From positions 3,619,501 through 3,683,500 of the forward strand of contig NZ_JAUSXS010000001.1 in assembly GCF_030816195.1 (NCBI RefSeq): a stretch of DNA of 64,000 bases, in the 5' to 3' direction. The DNA comes from Pseudomonas sp. W4I3. Lineage in GTDB: Bacteria; Pseudomonadota; Gammaproteobacteria; Pseudomonadales; Pseudomonadaceae. Position 1 is the stretch's first letter; every line of letters starts with the position of its first letter. The notes beneath the pieces were generated by a model. The model searched no databases. It had not been told where the DNA came from and worked only from the letters and a program-made list of their open reading frames with translations. Shown in pieces: positions 52,680 to 60,344 of this stretch. A program made the translations under genes and the position numbers.

Positions 52680-55600
52680 ATGAATTTTTCCAAGTTCTTC
52701 ATTTCGCGGCCGATCTTCGCAGCGGTGCTGTCGCTGCTGATCCTGATCGCCGGTGCGATCTCGCTGTTCCAACTGCCCATCAGCGAATACCCGGAAGTGG
52801 TGCCGCCGACCGTGGTGGTCCGCGCCAACTTCCCCGGCGCCAACCCTAAAGTGATTGGCGAAACCGTGGCAGCGCCGCTGGAGCAAGCCATCACCGGCGT
52901 CGAAAACATGCTGTACATGTCTTCGCAGTCGACCGCCGACGGCAAGCTCACCCTGACCATCACCTTCGCCCTGGGTACTGACCTGGACAACGCGCAGGTG
53001 CAGGTGCAAAACCGCGTGACACGCACTCAGCCAAAACTGCCTGAGGAAGTGACGCGCATCGGTATCACCGTGGACAAGGCCTCTCCCGACCTGACCATGG
53101 TGGTGCACTTGACCTCCCCGGATCAGCGTTACGACATGCTGTACCTGTCCAACTACGCGATCCTCAACATCAAGGACGAGCTGGCCCGCCTGGGTGGCGT
53201 CGGCGATGTGCAGCTGTTCGGCATGGGCGACTATTCCCTGCGCGTCTGGCTGGATCCGAACAAGACCGCTTCGCGTAACCTGACCGCCACCGACGTGGTC
53301 ACGGCGATCCGTGAGCAGAACCGTCAGGTGGCAGCTGGTGCCTTGGGCGCACAGCCTGCACCGAGTGACACCAGCTTCCAGTTGTCGGTGAATACTCAAG
53401 GCCGGCTGGTCACCGAGGAAGAGTTCGAGAACATTGTGATTCGCGCCGGTGCCAATGGTGAAATCACGCGCCTCAAGGACATCGCCCGCGTCGAGTTGGG
53501 CTCCAGCCAATACGCACTGCGTTCGCTGATCGATAACCAACCCGCCGTCGCGATCCCGATTTTCCAGCGTCCAGGCTCCAACGCCATCGACATCTCCAAC
53601 GATGTGCGCAGCAAAATGGCCGAGCTGAAAAAGAACTTCCCGGCGGGCATGGATTACCGCATCGCCTATGACCCGACCATCTTCGTACGCGGCTCCATCG
53701 AAGCGGTGGTGCACACCCTGTTCGAAGCGCTGATCCTTGTGGTGCTGGTGGTGATTCTGTTCCTGCAGACCTGGCGCGCCTCGATCATTCCATTGGTGGC
53801 GGTGCCGGTATCGCTGATCGGTACGTTTGCGGTGATGCACCTGTTCGGGTTCTCCCTCAACGCGCTGTCATTGTTTGGCCTGGTACTGGCCATCGGCATT
53901 GTGGTGGACGACGCCATCGTGGTGGTGGAGAACGTCGAACGTAATATCGAGTTGGGCCTGGAGCCGTTCCCGGCCACTGAAAAGGCCATGAGTGAAGTGA
54001 CCGGCCCAATCATCGCCACGGCGCTGGTGCTGTGCGCGGTGTTCATCCCGGCTGCGTTTATCAGCGGCTTGACCGGTCAGTTCTACAAACAGTTCGCCTT
54101 GACCATTGCGATCTCGACCGTGATCTCGGCGTTCAACTCGCTGACGCTGTCCCCTGCCCTCGCCGCCGTGCTGCTGCGTGGTCACGATGCGCCGAAGGAT
54201 CGCTTCTCAAGGTTCCTCGACAAACTGTTCGGCGGCTGGCTGTTCCGCCCCTTCAACCGCTTTTTCGAAAAAGCCAGCCATGGCTACGTGGGTACCGTGC
54301 GCCGAGTGATACGCGGCAGCGGTATTGCGCTGTTCGTGTATGCCGGCCTGATGGTGCTGACCTTCTTCGGGTTTGCCCACACCCCGACCGGCTTCGTGCC
54401 GGCCCAGGACAAGCAATACCTGGTGGCCTTCGCCCAACTGCCCGACGCCGCGAGCCTGGACCGCACTGAAAATGTGATGAAGCGCATGTCGGAGATTGCC
54501 CTGAAGCAACCCGGCGTGGAAGCCGCGATTGCCTTCCCAGGCCTGTCGATCAACGGGTTCACCAACAGCCCGAACAGCGGCATCGTGTTCGTGACCTTGA
54601 AACCCTTCGATGAGCGCAAAGACCCGAGCATGTCCGCCGGGGCAATTGCCGGCGCATTGAACGGCCAATACAGCAACATCGAAGAAGCCTACATGGCGAT
54701 CTTCCCACCGCCACCGGTACAAGGCCTGGGCACTATCGGCGGGTTCCGCCTGCAGATCGAAGACCGTGGCAACCTCGGCTATGACGAGCTGTATAAAGAA
54801 GTGCAGAACGTCATCGCCAAGAGCCACAACGTGCCTGAGCTGTTCGGCCTGTTCACCAGCTACACGGTCAACGTGCCACAAGTCGACGCTGCCATCGACC
54901 GTGAAAAAGCCAAGACCCACGGCGTGGCGATCAGCGACATCTTCGACACGCTGCAGGTCTACCTGGGCTCGTTGTATGCCAACGACTTCAACCGCTTTGG
55001 GCGCACCTATCAGGTCAACGTGCAGGCCGAGCAGCAGTTCCGCCAGGACTCCGATCAGATCGGTCAGCTCAAAGTGCGCAACAACAAAGGCGAGATGATC
55101 CCGCTGGCGACCTTCATCAAGGTCAGCGACACCTCGGGCCCGGACCGCGTGATGCACTACAACGGCTTTATCACTGCTGAAATCAACGGCAACGCCGCAC
55201 CGGGCTACAGCTCCGGCCAGGCCCAGATAGCGATTGAAAAGCTGCTCAAGGATGAACTGCCCAACGGCATGACCTACGAGTGGACCGACCTGACCTATCA
55301 GCAGATCCTCTCGGGCAACACCGCGCTGTTCGTGTTCCCGCTCTGCGTACTGCTGGCGTTCCTGGTACTGGCCGCCCAATACGAAAGCTGGAGCCTGCCG
55401 TTGGCGGTGATTCTGATCGTACCGATGACGCTGCTGTCGGCCATCACCGGGGTGATCATCTCCGGCGGCGACAACAACATCTTTACCCAGATCGGCCTGA
55501 TCGTACTGGTGGGCCTGGCGTGCAAGAACGCGATTCTGATCGTCGAGTTTGCCAAGGATAAACAGCAGGAAGGCCTCGACCCGCTCGCCGCGGTACTGGA

Positions 55601-55859
55601 AGCCTGCCGCTTGCGTCTGCGGCCGATCCTGATGACCTCGTTCGCCTTCATCATGGGTGTGGTGCCCCTGGTGCTGTCCAGCGGTGCCGGTGCCGAGATG
55701 CGTCATGCCATGGGCGTGGCGGTGTTCTCCGGGATGATCGGGGTGACCTTCTTCGGTCTGTTGCTCACACCCGTGTTCTACGTACTGATCCGGCGCTATG
55801 TGGAGCGCCAGGAGGCGCGCAAAGCGGCCAAGGCCTTGAAGCTGGAGACACAGCAATGA
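52680..55859 (+). CDS. mexF: RND multidrug efflux pump, MexF-like
   Basis: 1059 residues, the normal HAE1-RND length: twelve transmembrane segments and two large periplasmic loops. The N-terminus 'MNFSKFFISRPIFAAVLSLL' and the proton-relay helix 'LVLAIGIVVDDAIVVVENVE' (paired Asp) are intact, as is the second-half 'GLIVLVGLACKNAILIVEFA'. MexF exports chloramphenicol, fluoroquinolones, trimethoprim and quorum-sensing precursors in P. aeruginosa. The stop overlaps the oprN start. Confidence 0.94.
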   Translation: MNFSKFFISRPIFAAVLSLLILIAGAISLFQLPISEYPEVVPPTVVVRANFPGANPKVIGETVAAPLEQAITGVENMLYMSSQSTADGKLTLTITFALGTDLDNAQVQVQNRVTRTQPKLPEEVTRIGITVDKASPDLTMVVHLTSPDQRYDMLYLSNYAILNIKDELARLGGVGDVQLFGMGDYSLRVWLDPNKTASRNLTATDVVTAIREQNRQVAAGALGAQPAPSDTSFQLSVNTQGRLVTEEEFENIVIRAGANGEITRLKDIARVELGSSQYALRSLIDNQPAVAIPIFQRPGSNAIDISNDVRSKMAELKKNFPAGMDYRIAYDPTIFVRGSIEAVVHTLFEALILVVLVVILFLQTWRASIIPLVAVPVSLIGTFAVMHLFGFSLNALSLFGLVLAIGIVVDDAIVVVENVERNIELGLEPFPATEKAMSEVTGPIIATALVLCAVFIPAAFISGLTGQFYKQFALTIAISTVISAFNSLTLSPALAAVLLRGHDAPKDRFSRFLDKLFGGWLFRPFNRFFEKASHGYVGTVRRVIRGSGIALFVYAGLMVLTFFGFAHTPTGFVPAQDKQYLVAFAQLPDAASLDRTENVMKRMSEIALKQPGVEAAIAFPGLSINGFTNSPNSGIVFVTLKPFDERKDPSMSAGAIAGALNGQYSNIEEAYMAIFPPPPVQGLGTIGGFRLQIEDRGNLGYDELYKEVQNVIAKSHNVPELFGLFTSYTVNVPQVDAAIDREKAKTHGVAISDIFDTLQVYLGSLYANDFNRFGRTYQVNVQAEQQFRQDSDQIGQLKVRNNKGEMIPLATFIKVSDTSGPDRVMHYNGFITAEINGNAAPGYSSGQAQIAIEKLLKDELPNGMTYEWTDLTYQQILSGNTALFVFPLCVLLAFLVLAAQYESWSLPLAVILIVPMTLLSAITGVIISGGDNNIFTQIGLIVLVGLACKNAILIVEFAKDKQQEGLDPLAAVLEACRLRLRPILMTSFAFIMGVVPLVLSSGAGAEMRHAMGVAVFSGMIGVTFFGLLLTPVFYVLIRRYVERQEARKAAKALKLETQQ

Positions 55860-57271
55860 GCGTGAAAGTATTCCTGCCGAGCCTGCTGGTACTGGCGCTC
55901 AGCGCCTGTGCCGTAGGCCCGGACTACAAAACCCAGACCCCGGAGGCGGCCAACATCACGGCCGCTGCCGATGCCAAGCAATATGACCATGCCAAGTTCG
56001 AAGGCATCTGGTGGCAGCAGTTCGAGGACCCGACCCTCAACCAACTGGTGACCCAGTCGCTGCAAGGTAACCGCGATCTGCGCGTAGCCTTTGCCCGTCT
56101 GCGGGCGGCGCGGGCCATTCGTGATGACGCCAGCAATGACGCCATGCCGACGATTACCAGCAGGGTCAGCAGTGATCAGGGCAAAGGCCAGATTCCGGGC
56201 CAGACCACTAGCCGGGTCAAGACCGAGCGTTACGACCTTGGCCTGGACATGGCCTGGGAACTGGACCTGTTCGGTCGCATCCAGCGCAACCTGGAAGCCA
56301 CCGACGCCGACCAGCAGGCCGCCGAGGCTGACTTGTACCAGCTGCAAGTCACCCTGATCGCTGAACTGGTGGACGCCTATGGCCAGTTGCGTGGCGCGCA
56401 ACTGCGTGAACGCATTGCCCTGGACAACCTGAAGAACCAGCAGGAATCGCGCACTATTACCGTCAGCCTGCGCGACGCCGGTGTGGGCGACCAGCTTGAT
56501 GTAGAACGGGCCGATGCACGCCTGGCGGCTGTGGAAGCCAGCGTGCCGCAACTGCAGGCCGAACAAGTGCGCGAGCGAAACCGCATCGCCACCCTCCTCG
56601 GCCAGCGCCCCGACAAACTCAGCGTGGACCTGAGCCCGAAAGACCTGCCGGCGATTGCCAAGGCGCTGCCGATTGGCGACCCAGGGCAACTGTTGCAACG
56701 GCGTCCGGACATCCTCAGCGCCGAACGCAAACTGGCCGCCGCCACCGCGCGCATCGGCGTGGCCAAGGCCGACCTGTTCCCGCGGGTCAGCCTCAGTGGT
56801 TTCCTCGGCTTCACCGCCGGGCGCGGTTCGCAGATCGGCTCATCCGCCGCCAATGCCTGGGCCCTTGGCCCGAGCATCACCTGGGCCGCCTTTGACCTGG
56901 GCAGCGTACGCGCCCGTTTGCGCGGCGCGGATGCCGAGGCCGACGGTGCCCTGGCCAGCTACGAGCAGCAAGTGTTGCTGGCGCTGGAAGAATCCGAAAA
57001 CGCCTTCAGCGACTACGGCAAGCGTCAGCAACGCCTGGTCTCGCTGATCCGCCAAAGCGAATCCAGCCGCGCCGCCGCCGACCTGGCCGCGATCCGCTAC
57101 CGCGAAGGCACCGTGGACTTCCTGGTCCTGCTCGACGCCCAACGCGAGCGCCTGGCCGCCGAAGACTCCCAGGCCCAGGCCGAAGTGGATCTGTATCGCG
57201 GGATAGTCGCGATCTACAAAGCGCTGGGGGGTGGCTGGAAGCCGGATACGGTGGTTGCCACCGCCAAGTGA
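55856..57271 (+). CDS. oprN: outer-membrane efflux channel, OprN-like
   Basis: 471 residues of the NodT/OprM lipoprotein family. The signal ends 'LALSACAVGPDYK' (lipidated C18), and the two OEP repeats contain 'WWQQFEDPTLNQLVTQSLQG' and 'LLQRRPDILSAERKLAAATA'. It forms the trimeric outer-membrane exit duct for MexEF. The ATG overlaps the mexF stop by 4 bp, so the three genes are one operon ending at the terminator 57315-57347. Confidence 0.92.
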   Translation: MSVKVFLPSLLVLALSACAVGPDYKTQTPEAANITAAADAKQYDHAKFEGIWWQQFEDPTLNQLVTQSLQGNRDLRVAFARLRAARAIRDDASNDAMPTITSRVSSDQGKGQIPGQTTSRVKTERYDLGLDMAWELDLFGRIQRNLEATDADQQAAEADLYQLQVTLIAELVDAYGQLRGAQLRERIALDNLKNQQESRTITVSLRDAGVGDQLDVERADARLAAVEASVPQLQAEQVRERNRIATLLGQRPDKLSVDLSPKDLPAIAKALPIGDPGQLLQRRPDILSAERKLAAATARIGVAKADLFPRVSLSGFLGFTAGRGSQIGSSAANAWALGPSITWAAFDLGSVRARLRGADAEADGALASYEQQVLLALEESENAFSDYGKRQQRLVSLIRQSESSRAAADLAAIRYREGTVDFLVLLDAQRERLAAEDSQAQAEVDLYRGIVAIYKALGGGWKPDTVVATAK

Positions 57272-57314
57272 TGTAAAGAGCTCCTTTGGTTGGTCGCATC
57301 CAGCCAATTTTTAG

Positions 57315-57347
57315 CCCTGTGATCGATTCGGTCATGGGGTTTTTTTT
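57315..57347 (+). terminator. rho-independent terminator after oprN
   Basis: CCCTGTGA (57315-57322) pairs with TCATGGGG (57332-57339) over 8 bp with two G-U pairs, followed at once by eight T. It closes the efflux operon and marks the boundary with the AT-rich cluster. Confidence 0.75.
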
Positions 57348-57707
57348 GCTACGAACGTCCTAAAATGTTGAACGTTATTTCTGTAAGACGAACAAGAAGT
57401 CCTTGGTAAGTAATTTCCTAATACCGCACTGCGCCTAGCGATCAGGATTAAGTGTTTTTAAACACTGCGTCATTTTCTCTTCTTACGGATATCCTGATAC
57501 ATAAAGTCACAACCTGTACATTTGCCTAATACGACCAACATGTTCTTTACTGATGACGTCACTGATTAGCTTAAACGAATACGCAGATCGTCCACGAGAA
57601 ATCAGGGTGTGTCGCGTAACTCAGGGCTGGAACGTCAAATTAATCAGTGGCCGCCTGCTTAATTAAGCACCGTCACTAGCCCGCCAATTAAAAAAAGGTA
57701 TAAAAAA
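57348..57707. other. regulatory region of the peptide cluster
   Basis: About 360 bp without a supported gene. It contains a 16-bp palindrome AGTGTTT-TT-AAACACT (57451-57466), framed by the distant pair ATCAGGAT (57441-57448) / ATCCTGAT (57491-57498), and a perfect palindrome TGCTTAATTAAGCA (57656-57669) ending 38 bp before the precursor ATG. The composition changes here from GC-rich to AT-rich. It should hold the cluster promoter. Confidence 0.5.
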
Positions 57708-57848
57708 ATGAAAACTGAAGAAGTGAATGAGCAAGTACCAGAACCAGATAACAGCTTTTCTGCCACGAATGAAAATGAAGACGTCTCTTTCTTCATGGAC
57801 CTAGCAGATGATGAATTGATGCTTCAGGCTGTTTTTAGTCGTTGTTAG
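57708..57848 (+). CDS. putative RiPP precursor peptide, 46 aa
   Basis: A 46-residue frame starting at the ATG 57708, with AAGG about 10 nt upstream. It is very acidic (12 Asp/Glu against 2 Lys/Arg), with an apparently unstructured N-terminal half and a helical-looking leader end 'FFMDLADDELMLQ'. It finishes 'AVFSRC', with the only Cys as the last residue. Small size, acidity, a terminator right after it and position ahead of a ThiF-type enzyme, an oxygenase and an exporter are the usual marks of a ribosomal peptide precursor. The core is presumably the C-terminal residues. No family is recognised. Confidence 0.65.
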   Translation: MKTEEVNEQVPEPDNSFSATNENEDVSFFMDLADDELMLQAVFSRC

Positions 57849-57868
57849 TAGTCAGCTAGCGCCGTCAT

Positions 57869-57900
57869 AAAAAAGGTCATTCATTAGTTTGGCCTTTTTT
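57869..57900 (+). terminator. attenuator-like terminator between precursor and biosynthetic genes
   Basis: AAAAAAGGTC (57869-57878) pairs with GGCCTTTTTT (57891-57900) over 10 bp with one wobble, 12-bp loop, ending in a T-run. It lies 21 bp after the precursor stop. Partial read-through here would yield far more precursor mRNA than enzyme mRNA, as known for microcin C operons. Confidence 0.75.
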
Positions 57901-57936
57901 CAAACCAATAGCAGTTTGTTAAGCAGGATTATGCCC

Positions 57937-58914
57937 ATGCTAAATAAACATATTATTCCTCTTGAAAGCGTAGATGCTAGCGAGGTAATGAGATTTCAAA
58001 AAAATTACCTTCTGAGTGAAACGCCAGTCATTTTAAAAGGGATGGGAAAAAATTGGCCAGCTATGAAACGATGGTCTGCGGATTTTTTCAAAAAAAATTA
58101 CGGAGCTGTTAATGTACCTATCTGTTACTACAAAACAAAACAGCAAGAACCTTACAAAAACCAAACTAGAATGCCGTTAAGGAAATATATATGTATAGCA
58201 GAAAATAAAGGCATTACTGACTATGAGGCTGAGTTACCGTATCTGGGTGGATGGATCTATCATAAAGAGTTTCCTGAACTACTAAATGACATAGACATGA
58301 CATTACCCTGCTTTCCCGATAACTGGCTGTACAAATTACCACCTTCGATTTCAATACCACCAACAAATTTACTTATCGGCTATGAAAAAGTATCTAGCCC
58401 TCTACATACAGATTCTTTTTTCGTTAACTCCGTACTAACCATGATTGTGGGCAAAAAAAAAGCGCGCATGGTGTCGCCTCTCCACACTTCTGCAGTTTCG
58501 AATGGACAAAATTTATTTGATAATGAAACTGCTAATAAAGTGCTCGGGCAAGGCGCCGAAATTTTTGAAGGTACAATATCGGCGGGTGACGCATTTTATA
58601 TCCCCCCTGGATGGTGGCACAACGTGATCAACTGCGGGTTCACTATCGCTGTTCAGAACTTACATGTAGATACTCATAGATTCCCACTATTTGAACAGCA
58701 AATGCGCGGATTCGTTTTACCCATATTAAGCAAAATCGAGGACTTAGGTAAAGAAGCTAGAGCAGAACTATTTGAAGTAGCGCAGAAACTGCCCCCTCCC
58801 CTATCTCATGAAATAGGTAGTTTTATTGAGCATGAGAAAAAATATATCGAGTTCCTCAAAAACGCAGCAGAAAAAACTGAAGACTATTTAAGAAACCATT
58901 ACTTAAAACCTTAG
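57937..58914 (+). CDS. JmjC/cupin-type Fe(II)/2-oxoglutarate oxygenase
   Basis: 325 residues from the ATG at 57937, 8 nt after AGGA; a frame open to 57889 runs back into the terminator. It is a cupin_8/JmjC-like hydroxylase. The N-terminal 'NYLLSETPVILKGMGKNWPA' is typical of this family. The metal triad is H157 and D159 ('SPLHTDSFF') with H228 ('PPGWWHNVINCG'). Such enzymes hydroxylate Asp, Asn, Arg or His in proteins and in some RiPPs. Here it probably hydroxylates the precursor peptide. AT-rich codon use differs sharply from the mexEF genes. Confidence 0.8.
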   Translation: MLNKHIIPLESVDASEVMRFQKNYLLSETPVILKGMGKNWPAMKRWSADFFKKNYGAVNVPICYYKTKQQEPYKNQTRMPLRKYICIAENKGITDYEAELPYLGGWIYHKEFPELLNDIDMTLPCFPDNWLYKLPPSISIPPTNLLIGYEKVSSPLHTDSFFVNSVLTMIVGKKKARMVSPLHTSAVSNGQNLFDNETANKVLGQGAEIFEGTISAGDAFYIPPGWWHNVINCGFTIAVQNLHVDTHRFPLFEQQMRGFVLPILSKIEDLGKEARAELFEVAQKLPPPLSHEIGSFIEHEKKYIEFLKNAAEKTEDYLRNHYLKP

Positions 58915-59075
58915 TTATTTAGAAGCCTCACACCCAACGAATCTAAACTGATAGGGCCCATTAACTTTTTGCGCGGAGCTTTTTTTCAGAACATTCAATC
59001 GCTAAAAACGATCCAAGCCAACGATAAAAACTTAAAGCTCGCACATCTGACACTAAAAAGTAAGGAGGCTGCGTG

Positions 59076-60305
59076 GTGAATAACAATAAATTTTTCAGAA
59101 TTGCTGTAGATGCAGTTCCGGGATCACTAAAATCCCCTAGAAATTATGGCGCATTACAATTAGCAAGCTTGGGAGCCCTTCCTCCACGAACGCCGTTATC
59201 TACACCGCTCCCGAACGTGAGCATAGAAGGCGGCTGTGATATAAAAGTTCAGGATGAGGAGCATACATACATTCTTTCCCCCAAAGCTAATAAGAACTGC
59301 GAACTGAATAAGATTTCAGGCAAGGATTATCTAAGCGGGCTTATCTATCTGGCAAGTAAAGATATTCTTGTTCGTCATCTAATTATGAGTAATGCCAAAT
59401 TAGAGTTAACACCAGATGGCAGCGCCATGATCAGATTTCAAGATAGGATGCCGGCCTTTGAAGGATTACTATCATCCCCAGCTTGGATACCATTTCGTGC
59501 TGATAAATGGCCTGGAGCACGACAGATCTGTGAGATTGCTCCTAACCGGTGGGAGGCTTTCTGCCCCTACAATAGCATTCCGCCTATACTTATAGAAGTT
59601 GTTCGCAATCCTGAAGAAAATATTACTCTTTACGAAAAAGGAATCATTAATCAGACTGCAGACACCGCCACTCCATTTAACTCAACCGCATTGGTTAATG
59701 GACAGCGTATTGTTAAGAAAACGCCACTCAGAAGTGTTCTTGTTTTTTCAGGCGAGCTTATTGGAGATGACAAAAAATCACTTCGTAAAGAAATTAAAAA
59801 CATTTTAAAAGAGGCAAACTGCGGAGAACACGTAGGTTGGGCAAAGGCATCTACACCATCTGACGACCCCGTACCACTAAAAAATTTAATACCATTAGAC
59901 TGGTCTCCTATAGCATCCAAAAATGGTCTTCTTCTTGCATTTTCTGATTATTACCCAAACGCTACAGTAGCTTGGTCCATTGCGATGACTCTACATAAGA
60001 ATGGTATACCTTGCACTCCAGTTTCTGACAGCTATTCAAATCCTAAAGTTAAAGCTGCTATGCGCCTATTGATTATTTCTGGACCAACCGATGATGCTTG
60101 GGGTAGATATGCGTCATTAATGTTATGCCCAGCTTGGCGAAATGAATCAGAAGCCCAACAACTATATTTCAATACATTAAAATCACCTATGTTTAGCAAT
60201 CCACATAGAAGATTGCTTGATCATCTATTAGACGATATATGCCCAAGTGTCACTATTGGTGCTATTCCAAGTATCTGTTTGAGCAATATTAACCTCCAAG
60301 ATTGA
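59076..60305 (+). CDS. cytosolic SBP family 5-like peptide-binding protein
   Basis: 409 residues; GTG at 59076 is 7 nt after AAGGAGG (GTG at 59073 is also possible). The layout follows extracytoplasmic peptide-binding proteins of the OppA/DppA (SBP5) type: 'KFFRIAVDAVPGSLKSP', then 'EEHTYILSPKANKNCELN' and 'SGKDYLSGLIYLASKDILVR' in place of the usual 'TYTFHLR...ADDVVYSL', and 'LLSSPAWIPFRADKW' before a domain switch. There is no signal peptide or lipobox, so it should stay in the cytoplasm. In this cluster it may hold the precursor peptide for modification or hand it to the exporter. The fold is inferred from pattern; the role is inference. Confidence 0.6.
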   Translation: MNNNKFFRIAVDAVPGSLKSPRNYGALQLASLGALPPRTPLSTPLPNVSIEGGCDIKVQDEEHTYILSPKANKNCELNKISGKDYLSGLIYLASKDILVRHLIMSNAKLELTPDGSAMIRFQDRMPAFEGLLSSPAWIPFRADKWPGARQICEIAPNRWEAFCPYNSIPPILIEVVRNPEENITLYEKGIINQTADTATPFNSTALVNGQRIVKKTPLRSVLVFSGELIGDDKKSLRKEIKNILKEANCGEHVGWAKASTPSDDPVPLKNLIPLDWSPIASKNGLLLAFSDYYPNATVAWSIAMTLHKNGIPCTPVSDSYSNPKVKAAMRLLIISGPTDDAWGRYASLMLCPAWRNESEAQQLYFNTLKSPMFSNPHRRLLDHLLDDICPSVTIGAIPSICLSNINLQD

Positions 60306-60344
60306 TAGACCTGCTGTAGCCAATAAGCCAACAGGAGCGATGCT

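Noticed and set aside
51435..53840. 801-codon open frame on the minus strand opposite mexE/mexF
   Set aside because: It is the antisense shadow of two well-identified genes in GC-rich DNA; its sequence is His/Gly/Val-rich without any motif.
54207..55856. 549-codon open frame on the minus strand opposite mexF
   Set aside because: Antisense shadow of the pump gene; same low-information composition.
57361..57410. 14-codon frame starting at the ATG near 57366
   Set aside because: Basic, very short, no ribosome-binding site and directly after the oprN terminator; no reason to call it a second precursor.
57889..57936. Upstream start of the JmjC gene
   Set aside because: The extension overlaps the 3' arm of the terminator and lacks a ribosome-binding site; the ATG at 57937 has AGGA at good spacing.
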